A stretch of DNA of 64,000 bases, taken from NCBI GenBank assembly GCA_934501535.1, contig CAKSUM010000004.1, forward strand, positions 1 through 64,000, written 5' to 3'. A program made the translations under genes and the position numbers. The notes under the pieces were generated by a model. The model was not told the origin of the DNA and searched no databases. It saw only the letters and a list, made by a program, of their open reading frames with translations. This document shows positions 48,787 through 58,500 of this stretch, piece after piece. The stretch comes from an uncultured Clostridia bacterium. Lineage in GTDB: Bacteria > Bacillota > Clostridia > UBA1381. Each line of letters starts with the position of its first letter. Position 1 is the stretch's first letter.

Positions 48787-51090
48787 ATGGACAGAAAGAT
48801 GATGGCGTGCACGGCGGCATTTATGACGGGTGTGCTGATTTCGCCGACCGTAACTCCGGTAAAAATTGCGGCGTGCGCCCTGTGCACAGTCATCGCGTGG
48901 ATAATCGTTTCGCTTAAAACGCGCAGGAAAAATTTTCTGATATTGTGGGCAGCGGCGTTCTTTGCGATGGGCGCGGTGCGCTGCGATGTTGCGCTGCAAA
49001 ATCCGCTCTATACCCTTTTCCCCGAAAAATACGTCACGGTGACGGGTACGGTGATTTCCACACCCTCGAAGTCGCACGGCAGCTATAAATACAACTGCGT
49101 ATTAAAAGCCGATTCGATTTCGTATCTGGGAAAGAGCGTCGATATTGACGAGAGAATCAGGCTCGGCACAAAACAAAAGTGGGACTGCGGCAAAAGAGTG
49201 CGCGCGTCGGGGTTTCTGTACGAATTTCGCGATAAAAATAACGAAAATGATTTCAACAGCGCGCTGTATTACGGCAGTATGGGCATAAAAACGAGCTTGC
49301 CGGCGTATGAGATTGCGGAGATGGCAGGCTCAGGGAAAAGCACGGCTTTGAATATCCCGGGCAGGCTGCGGTCAAAATTTTACAATGCGATAAGCGAGCG
49401 GTATTCCGGTGATGACGCTGCGCTTTTGTACGCGATGATACTCGGCGACAAGAGTTATTTTTCGGGCGATTACAAGGCAAAACTCGTGGCAACCGGAGTT
49501 ATGCATTCAGTGTACTCGGCGTACACGCACATTCTTCTCATGGCGTTTGCGGCAGGATTTTTCTTCAGGAAAAACAGAAAGCTGCGCGATTTGACGCTTT
49601 TGTGCATGCTTCTGTTTTACGCGGTGTACAACAGTGCTGCGCCGAATATTTTGAAGTGTGTATTTTTGGCGGCGCTGCTGATTATAAACAGGTATACAAA
49701 GAATTTTTTAAGCCGCACCGACTGCCTTGCCGCCGTGGTGCTGATAATGACGGTCATCGACCCGCTGCTGTTATTTAACGGCGGATTTATGCTGTCGGCG
49801 GCGTCAACGCTGGTGATATACACGATGTATCTGCCGGCATGCGACATGATAAAGGCGCGCACGGGAAAATCCAAGGGCTTTATCTATGCCTTGACGCTCT
49901 GCCTTATTCTTTTTGTCGGAACGCTGCCGCTGTGCGCGTATTATTTCTGCGGAATTTCCCCGTATACGATACTGTTTTCACCGATACTGCGAATTGTTGT
50001 ATCGCTGACGGTGCTGATGTCCCCGACGGTTTTGTTTACCCCGGCAGGGACGGCTGTTCCGCTTATCGGCAGCAAATTTTCCGGCGCGCTCGCGTTTTTG
50101 AAGGAGGCGCCGTACGTAATCGAACGCCTGCCGTATAATCATATCATGCTTGCAAAACCCACGGTTTTGGCGATAATCACATATTATATCGTGCTTGCGG
50201 CGCTTCTGCGCGTTTTGTCGGGAAAGAGAAAAACCGGTCTGACGCGTGTTCTCGGCATGGCTGCGGCTGTGTTTACGGTGTGCATTGCGATGGATTTCAG
50301 CGTAAGCTCGCTTAACATATATTTCGTGAATGTGGGACAGGGCGACGGTGCGGTTCTGCACACCGACCGCGGTGAAACCGTTCTTATCGACGGAGGCGGC
50401 GCACCGGTGTTTCAGCGCGATTACAACGTGGGCGAAAGCATCTATCTGCCGTATCTCGTGGCGCACGGACTCACGCATGTGGATACCGCGATTGTTTCGC
50501 ATTACCACAAAGACCACGTTGAGGGCATAATTACCGCCGCGGAAAATCTGACGATAAAAACGCTTGCCATGCCGGACGCCGAGCCGGATAATGAATACCG
50601 GAAAAAGCTCATGCAGCTTGCAAAGGAGCGCGGCATTGAAATCGTGTACTTAAAGGAGGGCGCCGAAATTGAGTATCCGTCGGGGCTGAAGTTGAAAATC
50701 CTTGCGCCCGATGACGCACAGCTGTCGGGAAAGGATCAGAACGATGTTTCGATTGTCGCCGAGCTGCATTACGGAAAATTCACCGCACTGTTCACGGGTG
50801 ATTCGGGCGATAAGGTGAATGAGAATTATGCGCGCGATATTGACCTTCTGAAGGTGGCGCATCATGGGTCGGAAACGGCGAACGATATGGATTTTGTGGA
50901 ACATGTGAACCCGAAATACGCGGTAATCAGCGTGGGCGAGGGAAATGAATATGACCTTCCGAGCAGAAAGGTACTGGGACGTTACCGGCAGGTTGAGTCG
51001 GACGTGCTGCGCACCGATGAGCTTGGCGATATTCGCTTTGAAATCGGGCGGAACGGAAAAATCCGGTATTCATCATACCGGGGTCTGTAA
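48787..51090 (+). CDS. comEC: ComEC/Rec2 competence DNA channel
   Basis: This 767-residue membrane protein would carry single-stranded DNA across the membrane during transformation. It has an N-terminal DUF4131-like part with an OB-like region, a central Competence domain with many helices (LLYAMILGDKSYFSGDYKAK onward), and a C-terminal metallo-beta-lactamase-like domain: FVNVGQGDGAVLHTDRG, HYHKDHVEGI, FTGDSG and VAHHGS. The start at 48787 has AGGAGG at ideal spacing. A longer frame from 48694 has none. It is followed 23 bases later by holA, a usual pair in Firmicutes. Confidence 0.94.
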   Translation: MDRKMMACTAAFMTGVLISPTVTPVKIAACALCTVIAWIIVSLKTRRKNFLILWAAAFFAMGAVRCDVALQNPLYTLFPEKYVTVTGTVISTPSKSHGSYKYNCVLKADSISYLGKSVDIDERIRLGTKQKWDCGKRVRASGFLYEFRDKNNENDFNSALYYGSMGIKTSLPAYEIAEMAGSGKSTALNIPGRLRSKFYNAISERYSGDDAALLYAMILGDKSYFSGDYKAKLVATGVMHSVYSAYTHILLMAFAAGFFFRKNRKLRDLTLLCMLLFYAVYNSAAPNILKCVFLAALLIINRYTKNFLSRTDCLAAVVLIMTVIDPLLLFNGGFMLSAASTLVIYTMYLPACDMIKARTGKSKGFIYALTLCLILFVGTLPLCAYYFCGISPYTILFSPILRIVVSLTVLMSPTVLFTPAGTAVPLIGSKFSGALAFLKEAPYVIERLPYNHIMLAKPTVLAIITYYIVLAALLRVLSGKRKTGLTRVLGMAAAVFTVCIAMDFSVSSLNIYFVNVGQGDGAVLHTDRGETVLIDGGGAPVFQRDYNVGESIYLPYLVAHGLTHVDTAIVSHYHKDHVEGIITAAENLTIKTLAMPDAEPDNEYRKKLMQLAKERGIEIVYLKEGAEIEYPSGLKLKILAPDDAQLSGKDQNDVSIVAELHYGKFTALFTGDSGDKVNENYARDIDLLKVAHHGSETANDMDFVEHVNPKYAVISVGEGNEYDLPSRKVLGRYRQVESDVLRTDELGDIRFEIGRNGKIRYSSYRGL

Positions 51091-51113
51091 ATAAAACGGG
51101 AGGGAAGATTAAA

Positions 51114-52121
51114 ATGGCTCAGAAAAATGACAGCCTGCTGCAGCTTAAGCAGCAGATAAAAAATAAAACGCCGGGCGGACTTTACCTGTTTTTCGGCGAG
51201 GAAACGTACGTAAAAAACATGTATTCGGAGCAGCTGCAAAGGCTTATCCCCGATGACGGATTCGGTGATTTTAACCGTATTTTTATGGAGGATAAGGAGG
51301 TAACTCCGAACAGCGCGGACGACGCTTTGGATTCGTTCCCCATGATGGCGGAAAAAAAGCTTGTGGTTATAAAAAACAGCGGAATTTTTAAATCCGCGGC
51401 GGAGGATATAAAAGAATACTGGCAGGAAAAACTCAAAAATCTGCCGGATTTTGTCATGCTCATCTTTGATGAAAAGGACGTGGATAAGCGCAGCGTGCTT
51501 TATAAAGCGGTGTCGAAATACGGTCTTTGCGCGGAATTTTCCTATTTGAAGGATTACGAAATTACGCCATGGGTCATGCGCGAGGCGCAGAAATGCGGAA
51601 AGAAAATTTCCAAAGACTGCGCGGAGCTGCTTGTATCCATGTGCGACCCGGGGCTGCAGAACATAAAAAACGAGCTGGACAAACTTTGCGGCTACTGCGG
51701 CGATGAGATATATAAAAGCGATATTGAAAAGGTGGTTTCCAAGCCGCTCAGCGTTGTGATATTCGAGATAACCGACGCGATTATGGCGAAAAATGCCGAT
51801 AAGGCAATATCGGTAATTCTGCGGCTCAGGGAGAACAAGGAGTCGGCGTTTAATATACTGTATCTTTTGTCGGCGGCGTTTGATAAGATGCTTTTGTGCA
51901 AGCTGATGCTCGCCGAGGGCGCCGCATATGACGCGATAAGCAGCCGCCTTAAACTTGCGCCGTTTATTATGCGCAAATATGCCGACGGCGCAAAGGGATT
52001 TTCCGAGGAATTTCTGGAGGCGTGCGTCTGCAAAACCGCGGAATATGACCTCGCCGTAAAGCAGGGGGAAATTGATGAATGGTCGGCTCTTTTACAGTAT
52101 GTTTTCGATTGTGTTAAATAG
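51114..52121 (+). CDS. holA: DNA polymerase III delta subunit
   Basis: This 335-residue clamp-loader subunit has the typical opening LYLFFGEETYVKNMYSEQL, the DALDSFPMMAEKKLVVIKN region, and the LDKLCGYCGDEIYKSDIEKVVS lid. The delta subunit opens the sliding clamp. It has no Walker motif, as expected. Complete and of family length. Confidence 0.93.
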   Translation: MAQKNDSLLQLKQQIKNKTPGGLYLFFGEETYVKNMYSEQLQRLIPDDGFGDFNRIFMEDKEVTPNSADDALDSFPMMAEKKLVVIKNSGIFKSAAEDIKEYWQEKLKNLPDFVMLIFDEKDVDKRSVLYKAVSKYGLCAEFSYLKDYEITPWVMREAQKCGKKISKDCAELLVSMCDPGLQNIKNELDKLCGYCGDEIYKSDIEKVVSKPLSVVIFEITDAIMAKNADKAISVILRLRENKESAFNILYLLSAAFDKMLLCKLMLAEGAAYDAISSRLKLAPFIMRKYADGAKGFSEEFLEACVCKTAEYDLAVKQGEIDEWSALLQYVFDCVK

Positions 52122-52183
52122 TTTGACTTTGCGCGGTTTTTGATATATAATTTAGGAAATAACGGTTTTATTTGGAGGGGGAA

Positions 52184-53317
52184 ATGGCTGATTTTACAAA
52201 ACTTAAAAACTACATTGAAACATTAAACGACAATTATCCGCTTGCGTCGAGCGACATAATTGTCATGCAGAATCATGAGCGGATTTTCCGTGCGATGAGC
52301 GGATACAAATTCACGGAAAAGCAAATCCCGCTTGACGGAAACGAGCTTTATTACATATTTTCATGCACGAAAATGTGTACATGCGTCGCAGCGATGCAGC
52401 TCATTGAGCGCGGCAGAATGAAGCTTTCCGACAAGCTTTCGGACTATATTCCGGAATTTGCCGAAATGAAGGTAAAGATTGCGGACGGGAGCGTGAAGAC
52501 GGCGCAAACGCCGATTACAATTCGGCATCTCATGACGATGACGGGCGGTTTCGGCTATGAACTGGAGCACAGCGCAATAACCGGCGCGGTGCGTGAAAAT
52601 CCGGATATTTCCACGCTTGATTTGGTGCGGCAAATGTCAAAACTGACGCTGCATTTCGAGCCCGGCACGCGGTGGGAGTACAGCTTGTGTCATGATATTC
52701 TTGCCGGGGTTGTCGAGGCGGTTTCGGGAATGAAATTCTCGGAATATCTGTCGGAAAATATCTTCAAACCGCTGGGAATGACGCGCACGGGATTTGTGCT
52801 TAAGCCGGGCGATGAGGCGAATATGGCGCCGGCGGCGTTCGTGAATAATGACGGCAGTATAACCGACATGCCGGCAGACTGCGAATTCAGACTGTCGAAT
52901 AATTATGAGAGCGGCGGCGCCGGGCTGATTTCATCGACCGAGGATTATGTGAAATTGGTTGATGCGCTGGCAAATCTGGGCATGGGAAAAACGGGAAACA
53001 GAATTTTGAGCGAGCAGTCGGTTGACCGCCTGCGGCAGGACGAGCTGACCGATGAAATGAAAAAGAACGATTTTTGGCGTTCACCGACCTACAGCTACGG
53101 ACTGGGATTTCGCACGCTTGTGAGCAAGGAGAACGGCGCAAAAAGCCCGATAGGCGAATTTGGCTGGGACGGCGCGCGCGGCTGTTACTATTTCATCGAT
53201 ACGGATAATCGGATTGCGGTGTACTATTCAACCCAGATTGCGAGCGAACATTCGTTCATTTATGACGAGGTGCACCCGAAAATACGGGATTTGGTGTACG
53301 AAGCTCTCGGAATATAA
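52184..53317 (+). CDS. Beta-lactamase-fold serine hydrolase (class C/esterase type)
   Basis: This 377-residue protein has the SxxK motif in FSCTKMC (about residue 63), expected in class C beta-lactamase and esterase families, and RHLMTMTGGFGYE. The usual Tyr-x-Asn motif appears as YSL (WEYSLCHDILAGVVE). There is no signal peptide, so it is likely cytoplasmic. Substrate is unknown, with an esterase or peptidase role more likely than drug resistance. The GGAGGGGG ribosome binding site defines the ATG at 52184. Confidence 0.88.
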   Translation: MADFTKLKNYIETLNDNYPLASSDIIVMQNHERIFRAMSGYKFTEKQIPLDGNELYYIFSCTKMCTCVAAMQLIERGRMKLSDKLSDYIPEFAEMKVKIADGSVKTAQTPITIRHLMTMTGGFGYELEHSAITGAVRENPDISTLDLVRQMSKLTLHFEPGTRWEYSLCHDILAGVVEAVSGMKFSEYLSENIFKPLGMTRTGFVLKPGDEANMAPAAFVNNDGSITDMPADCEFRLSNNYESGGAGLISSTEDYVKLVDALANLGMGKTGNRILSEQSVDRLRQDELTDEMKKNDFWRSPTYSYGLGFRTLVSKENGAKSPIGEFGWDGARGCYYFIDTDNRIAVYYSTQIASEHSFIYDEVHPKIRDLVYEALGI

Positions 53318-53470
53318 TAAAATAATGTGAATAATGCGGCGCCGGCAGAGTATAAACATACATTGCCGCGCGGAGCGGATAATTCGCTCTTTTGAGCCGA
53401 ATTTTGCGCCGTAATATCGGCGGAATACAAAAATATATGCCGCGCATCGGCGGCGGAACGGAGATTTTTT

Positions 53471-54529
53471 ATGAAAAGAAAAATACCTTTGTATGTGGAA
53501 GAAATGGTAAGCGGAGCGGTGAGCAGGCTGAACAACCTGAAAAATGAGAATACGGTGTTATTTGCGTTCACAACCGATATTCACAACTGCATCGACTATG
53601 CCGAACGCGCGATGTACGCAATATCCGAAATCAATAAGGAGCACCCTATAGCGTTTTCGTGCATGGGCGGCGACTATCTGTGTAACAATTCGTCCACGCC
53701 CAAGGCGGAGGCACTGCGGCAGCAGCGGCAGATGCGCGCGTCGGCGGACGAGCTTGCAAATGACGTGCCGACCATGATTTTGAAAGGAAATCATGACGAT
53801 AACCCGTTCGGGAAAACGGAGAATATAATCTCCGGGGACGAGCTGTACGATGTTCTGCTGTCATATAACGGCAAATTCACGGGCGACGCGGAAAATCCCA
53901 AAGCGGCGTACGGGTATTACGATATGCCGGAGCAAAAGCTGCGCGCGATATATCTTGACCCGATAGACAAGCCGTACAAAACTGCGGCGGACGGAACCGT
54001 CACCGATGACGGGGAAAATGAGCTTTCATTCGGAAACCGTCAGATAAACTGGTTTGCGCATGAGGCGCTGCGGCTTCCGTCGGCGGATTGGTCGGTGATT
54101 GTGCTGTCGCACATCATGCCGATTGCCACGCCGCTTATGTCTGACCGTCCGTTCGGCGGCGAGGCGATGTGGGAGATTTTGTGCGCATATAAAAACGGCG
54201 GAAAATACAGCGCGTGTGCCGAAAAAAACGGTGCCCGGTATTCGGTGGAATGTGATTTTTCGGGCCGCACGGGTGATGTGATTGCGGTAATCACGGGACA
54301 TCAGCATTGCGACCGCATGCAAATGGCGAACGGAATACGCGTAATTACGGCTGCCGCGGCGGCGAGCGATAATTTCGGGACGGAAATGTGCGATAACGGC
54401 AGAATACAGTATAAAACGCGCGGTTCGGGCGAGGAAAGCGCATTTTCGGTTTTTGTCATCGACAGAAAGGAAAGGAAAATTTGGCAGATACGCTGCGGAG
54501 CCGGCGACGATTATTGCGTGAAGTATTAA
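53471..54529 (+). CDS. Calcineurin-like metallophosphoesterase
   Basis: This 352-residue protein has all phosphoesterase metal motifs in order: DIHNC, GGDYL, LKGNHDD, LSHIMP and GHQHCD. No signal peptide is present. The substrate is unknown. It starts behind GGCGGCGGAACGGAG, one copy of the recurring leader module, and precedes the GH26-like gene. Confidence 0.9.
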   Translation: MKRKIPLYVEEMVSGAVSRLNNLKNENTVLFAFTTDIHNCIDYAERAMYAISEINKEHPIAFSCMGGDYLCNNSSTPKAEALRQQRQMRASADELANDVPTMILKGNHDDNPFGKTENIISGDELYDVLLSYNGKFTGDAENPKAAYGYYDMPEQKLRAIYLDPIDKPYKTAADGTVTDDGENELSFGNRQINWFAHEALRLPSADWSVIVLSHIMPIATPLMSDRPFGGEAMWEILCAYKNGGKYSACAEKNGARYSVECDFSGRTGDVIAVITGHQHCDRMQMANGIRVITAAAAASDNFGTEMCDNGRIQYKTRGSGEESAFSVFVIDRKERKIWQIRCGAGDDYCVKY

Positions 54530-54659
54530 ATCGCAAAAAGGACGGCGGCGCGGAGAAACACGCCGTAAAATCGGCGCAAGCGCTCGGAGAATAACTGCGA
54601 AAGCCTGTCTGCGGCAGGGAGCCGTCGAAAAATAAAATTTACGGGGGAATTTATTTATT

Positions 54660-56348
54660 ATGAAAAAAATATTTGCATTAATTCTGGCGGCAGGCATGCT
54701 GATGACGTCGGCTGCGTCGGCGTATTATTTCCCGGAGCCGGACTGGGGCGCGCTGCTCAGGGAAAAAGAGGAAATGGTGTCGCAGACCGATTTTGAGCTG
54801 TATACCGAGGGAAAAATCGAGTCGGCGCCGTATTTCGGGGCACGGCTTGAGCCGCGCGGCGGAACATATCTCGGAATGATTGCGGAAAATGCGGAAGATT
54901 TCAAACCGCTCGGCTCGTACCTTACATACATTCAGGACATGTACCAGGACGATATTTACTATCCGGCAAACCGAATGGTGCGCGAGGATAACGTAATTCC
55001 GATGATAGGCTGGACGATCAATAGTGTTGACGGAATTGATTATAACAAGGTGCGTCAGGTGCTGAACACCCTGAATTCCTTTAATAAGCCGATGTTCATA
55101 CGCTTTGCGAACGAGATGAACGTATCCGCGCTGGGCGATGAACCGGACAGGTACATCGAGGCATTCCGCAAGGCGGCGGATATGATACATGAATATCCGA
55201 ATTTTGCGGTTGTGTGGTCGCCGAACGATATGGGCGCTCTTGACAGACCGTTTGAATATTTTTATCCGGGCGATGAATACGTTGACTGGGTCGGCGTGAG
55301 CTGCTATTCAATACGGTATTTCATGGGCGATAAAAATGCGGAATATAAAAGCAGCGTATATTTCATGACGGGCGACTGCGCGTGGGCGACCAACCGCCTG
55401 AAGCCGATAATGGAATTTATGGCGAAAAACGGCATAAATAAGCCGGTTATGATAAGCGAGGGCGGCGTAGCCACGGGTAATAAATACGGCGATTACTGTG
55501 ATGATTGGGCGGCGCCGCGGCTCAGAAATATGCTTAATAATGTGGTGATGAAATATCCGCAGGTGAAATTAATCAACTATTTCAATACGCGCAGGGAGAA
55601 TGAAACCGAGTGGTTTGATATTTCCGGGCATGCGTATGCGGCGGAAATTTTCAAAAAGGCGGCGGCAAGCGGCGCATACATACGCGAGGGCGGCGGACAG
55701 CCGGAGTTTGTGTACCGGCCGGCGAATGAGGGCGAAACGCTTGCGGCAAAGAACGGCATTGTGAATTTGTATACACTTGCGTACATCAGAAATCAGCCGG
55801 ATATTACCGTTAACTACACGCTTGACGGAAATTGGTATCATTCGTCGGGCGCGGCGCCGTACAATTGTGCGCTCAGGGTGTCGGATTTGGCGGACGGACA
55901 GCACACGGTCAGCATCTCGGCAGGCGGAGAGAAAAAGGATTATACGTTCTATAAAATCGGCTCGTCAATCCGGTTCGGAGCGGAGCCGGAAAATGTGCAG
56001 CCGGAGATATGCGTAAAAGTGGACGGGAATGCGCTCAGCTTCGACCAGCCGCCGATTATTGACGGCGGACGTACACTTGTGCCGCTGCGTGCGATTTTCA
56101 CGGCGCTTGGCGCCGAGGTAGACTGGGACGGCGATACAAAAACCGTCACGGCGCAAAAGGACGGAAAAACAGTGCGGCTTACGGTCGGCAGCGATAAAAT
56201 TTATGTAGCAGGCACGGAAAAAACGCTGGACGTTCCGGCGCAGATTGTCGGCGGACGTACGCTTGTGCCGGTGCGCGCGATTTCCGAAAGCTTTGACTGC
56301 AACGTGAACTGGGACGGCGGCGCGAGGACGGTTTATATCACGCGATGA
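54660..56348 (+). CDS. Secreted GH26-like hydrolase with copper-amine-oxidase-like domains
   Basis: This 562-residue exported protein has a signal peptide (KKIFALILAAGMLMTSAASA), a TIM-barrel catalytic part with IRFANEMN (acid/base Glu region), VVWSPNDMG and MISEGG (nucleophile Glu region), similar to GH26 beta-mannanase-type enzymes, and a C-terminal pair of copper amine oxidase N-terminal-like repeats (GGRTLVPLRAIFTALGAEVDWDG and GGRTLVPVRAISESFDCNVNWDGGA) that often serve as wall-attachment or binding modules in Clostridia. It probably attacks plant or cell-surface polysaccharide. The exact substrate is not known. Confidence 0.85.
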   Translation: MKKIFALILAAGMLMTSAASAYYFPEPDWGALLREKEEMVSQTDFELYTEGKIESAPYFGARLEPRGGTYLGMIAENAEDFKPLGSYLTYIQDMYQDDIYYPANRMVREDNVIPMIGWTINSVDGIDYNKVRQVLNTLNSFNKPMFIRFANEMNVSALGDEPDRYIEAFRKAADMIHEYPNFAVVWSPNDMGALDRPFEYFYPGDEYVDWVGVSCYSIRYFMGDKNAEYKSSVYFMTGDCAWATNRLKPIMEFMAKNGINKPVMISEGGVATGNKYGDYCDDWAAPRLRNMLNNVVMKYPQVKLINYFNTRRENETEWFDISGHAYAAEIFKKAAASGAYIREGGGQPEFVYRPANEGETLAAKNGIVNLYTLAYIRNQPDITVNYTLDGNWYHSSGAAPYNCALRVSDLADGQHTVSISAGGEKKDYTFYKIGSSIRFGAEPENVQPEICVKVDGNALSFDQPPIIDGGRTLVPLRAIFTALGAEVDWDGDTKTVTAQKDGKTVRLTVGSDKIYVAGTEKTLDVPAQIVGGRTLVPVRAISESFDCNVNWDGGARTVYITR

Positions 56349-56488
56349 CCGGGCGCGTGCGGCATAAAATGTGCGGAAAATGCACGTAATTTCGGTACGC
56401 ACGTATCTGTGCGCGGCGCATGCGTCGGCGGATTGGATTTTGTGCGTTATGATTTGCACCGCCGGGGAGCGGCGGAATGGAGATAAAA

Positions 56489-57229
56489 ATGAACATAATT
56501 ATTTTTGTTATAGGTTTGGGAATATTGATAAACGGCGTGTGGCTGAGCCTGCTGTCGAATTTCAATCTCGGGATTGTGGTGACGGTGCTTGCCGGACTGT
56601 TCTTTACGGTGTGGGGCGCGTTTTACGATAAAATCATGTGCGCGACCCGGAAAGGCGTGCTGCTGTGGCTGCGGCGGCTCGTTGTGCTGCTCATTTGCGC
56701 AGAAACCGCACTTATCGGCTTTGTGTTTTCGTACGGACAGCATGATAATGCGGATTATTCCGAGGACGCGGTGATTGTTCTCGGCGCGGGACTGCGCGGT
56801 GACAGAATTACCATTCCTCTGAAATTACGGCTTGATGAAGCGGTAAAATATCACCAACAAAATCCGTATGCGGTGATAGTTGTTTCGGGCGGACAGGGGT
56901 TTCAGGAAACGGTGTCCGAGGCGAGCGCGATGAAAAAATACCTGGTTGAGAACGGTGTAAATGCCGATAAAATTCTCACCGAGGAAATGGCGACGTCCAC
57001 GAGTGAAAACATGCGTTTTTCAAAGGAAATACTGGACGAAACTTTCGGGACAAGCTATAAAACGGTAATAATAACCAATAATTTCCATATTTACCGCAGT
57101 GCGGCGCTGGCAAAAAAAGAGGGTCTGCGCAATGTGCGGCACATTCACGCCGGTTTGCAGACGTATAACATACTTCCGTGCGGCATGCGCGAAAGTCTTG
57201 CCGTTTTGAAAATGTGGGTGTTTGATTAA
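56489..57229 (+). CDS. DUF218/YdcF-SanA-family membrane protein
   Basis: This 246-residue protein has two or three N-terminal hydrophobic helices and the DUF218 domain: AVIVLGAGLRGDRITIPLKLRLDEAVKYH, VVSGGQGFQETVSEASAMKKYL, EEMATSTSENMRFSKEIL and VIITNNFHIYRSA. Family members affect envelope permeability and cell-wall metabolism, chemistry not settled. GGAG in the module GCGGCGGAATGGAG sets the start at 56489. Confidence 0.88.
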   Translation: MNIIIFVIGLGILINGVWLSLLSNFNLGIVVTVLAGLFFTVWGAFYDKIMCATRKGVLLWLRRLVVLLICAETALIGFVFSYGQHDNADYSEDAVIVLGAGLRGDRITIPLKLRLDEAVKYHQQNPYAVIVVSGGQGFQETVSEASAMKKYLVENGVNADKILTEEMATSTSENMRFSKEILDETFGTSYKTVIITNNFHIYRSAALAKKEGLRNVRHIHAGLQTYNILPCGMRESLAVLKMWVFD

Positions 57230-57326
57230 GGCGCCCGTGCGGTGAATAAAATAAGTCGGTAAAAAAACCACGCTTTCTGCATTTGCTGCGGAAAACGCGG
57301 TTTTTTAATTGAGAGAGAATTTGCAG

Positions 57327-58343
57327 TTAATCGGTAATTCCAAGCTCCTCGAAGGTGAATTTTTTGAGGAAATGCTGACGGAAATTTTCGTAAGCAACGT
57401 AAAGTATCCGTTCGTTCTCGTCAAAAAACGCGTGGGGATAGAATACCCATTCGTCATCGTTTTCGATATTTGCAATCTTTGTAAATGTCTTTCCGTCCGT
57501 GCTTTCGGCAATCCATAGATGATTGCGCTGCAGCCATTCCGGGACGGGATTGAAATTGTTAATCATATAGATTTTGCCGCCGCGTTTTAAAACCGTGACT
57601 TTTGTATCGGCGTTGGGAATGTCGGTTGTGTACGGTTTCGTCCATGTGCGGCCGTAGTCAAAGCTTTCGGACGCGACGAGATAACCTTTGCTGCTGCGGC
57701 AGTACATGATGATATGTCCGTCCTCCAATTCTACGGCGTTCGGCTCCCAGAGATCTTGGTCATCGTATGCGATATATCCGTACTCCGCCCAGGTCTTTCC
57801 GTTATCGGACGAAATAACCGCGCTGCAGCGGAACAGCAGCTTTTCGGAGTCGAATTTTTTGCCGTCCACCGTAAATGCAAGGTTGCCGGTTATGCTGTCC
57901 CAGTATACCGGGAAAAATATGTCGCCGTTGGAAAGCCGAAATCCCTGTCTGAATGAGCAGCGTCCGGCACAGCCCGGTATGCTGGAGGGAACCGACCAGG
58001 TTTTTCCGTTGTCCGAGGTGTAGGAAAAGTAGCTGTTCAGCTCCATATAGCGCTGAGCGTGCGGCTTGCTGAGCGCGTAAGTATGCACTGCGGCAAAGGG
58101 AACCTCGCAGTCGGTAAAAATCTCGGTGCACCAAACGCCGAAACTTTCATGCGAAAACAGCTTTTCAACCTTCGACCAGGTTTTTCCGCGGTCATAGCTG
58201 CGCGTGATTGCTACGTAATTTTCGGGACGCGGCTCGGTTTCTCCGCCCGTCAGGCTGAGGCAGATTATTGTGCCGTCGCTCATCTGACGTATTACCGGCT
58301 TGCGCCCGTATTCGCCGTAGTCTGCAATAAAATATTTCTCCAT
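57327..58343 (-). CDS. Sialidase/BNR-repeat family protein
   Basis: This 338-residue beta-propeller protein has four Asp-box repeats (SYDRGKTW, TSDNGKTW, SSDNGKTW, SFDYGRTW), the fold of sialidases and related exo-glycosidases. RPENYVAI and FRQGFRLSNGD are visible, but catalytic Arg triad residues cannot be placed with confidence. No signal peptide is present, so it would act inside the cell on imported glycans. It is divergent from an AraC regulator, which probably controls it. Confidence 0.85.
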   Translation of the reverse strand: MEKYFIADYGEYGRKPVIRQMSDGTIICLSLTGGETEPRPENYVAITRSYDRGKTWSKVEKLFSHESFGVWCTEIFTDCEVPFAAVHTYALSKPHAQRYMELNSYFSYTSDNGKTWSVPSSIPGCAGRCSFRQGFRLSNGDIFFPVYWDSITGNLAFTVDGKKFDSEKLLFRCSAVISSDNGKTWAEYGYIAYDDQDLWEPNAVELEDGHIIMYCRSSKGYLVASESFDYGRTWTKPYTTDIPNADTKVTVLKRGGKIYMINNFNPVPEWLQRNHLWIAESTDGKTFTKIANIENDDEWVFYPHAFFDENERILYVAYENFRQHFLKKFTFEELGITD

Positions 58344-58500
58344 AGTTATTTTCCTTTCGCTTTTTTTGATATTATATCATTTTGACAAAGAATTATCTCG
58401 CTTTATTTTACTCAATACTCACAGATTTTTAAGAAAAACGGTAATTATATTGAATTTTTGTTATTAATATGCTAAAATGTAGGCATAAGAGGTGAAATTT

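Noticed and set aside
52184..53317. Antibiotic-resistance beta-lactamase
   Set aside because: No signal peptide and an altered Tyr-x-Asn motif. The family is dominated by esterases and peptidases.
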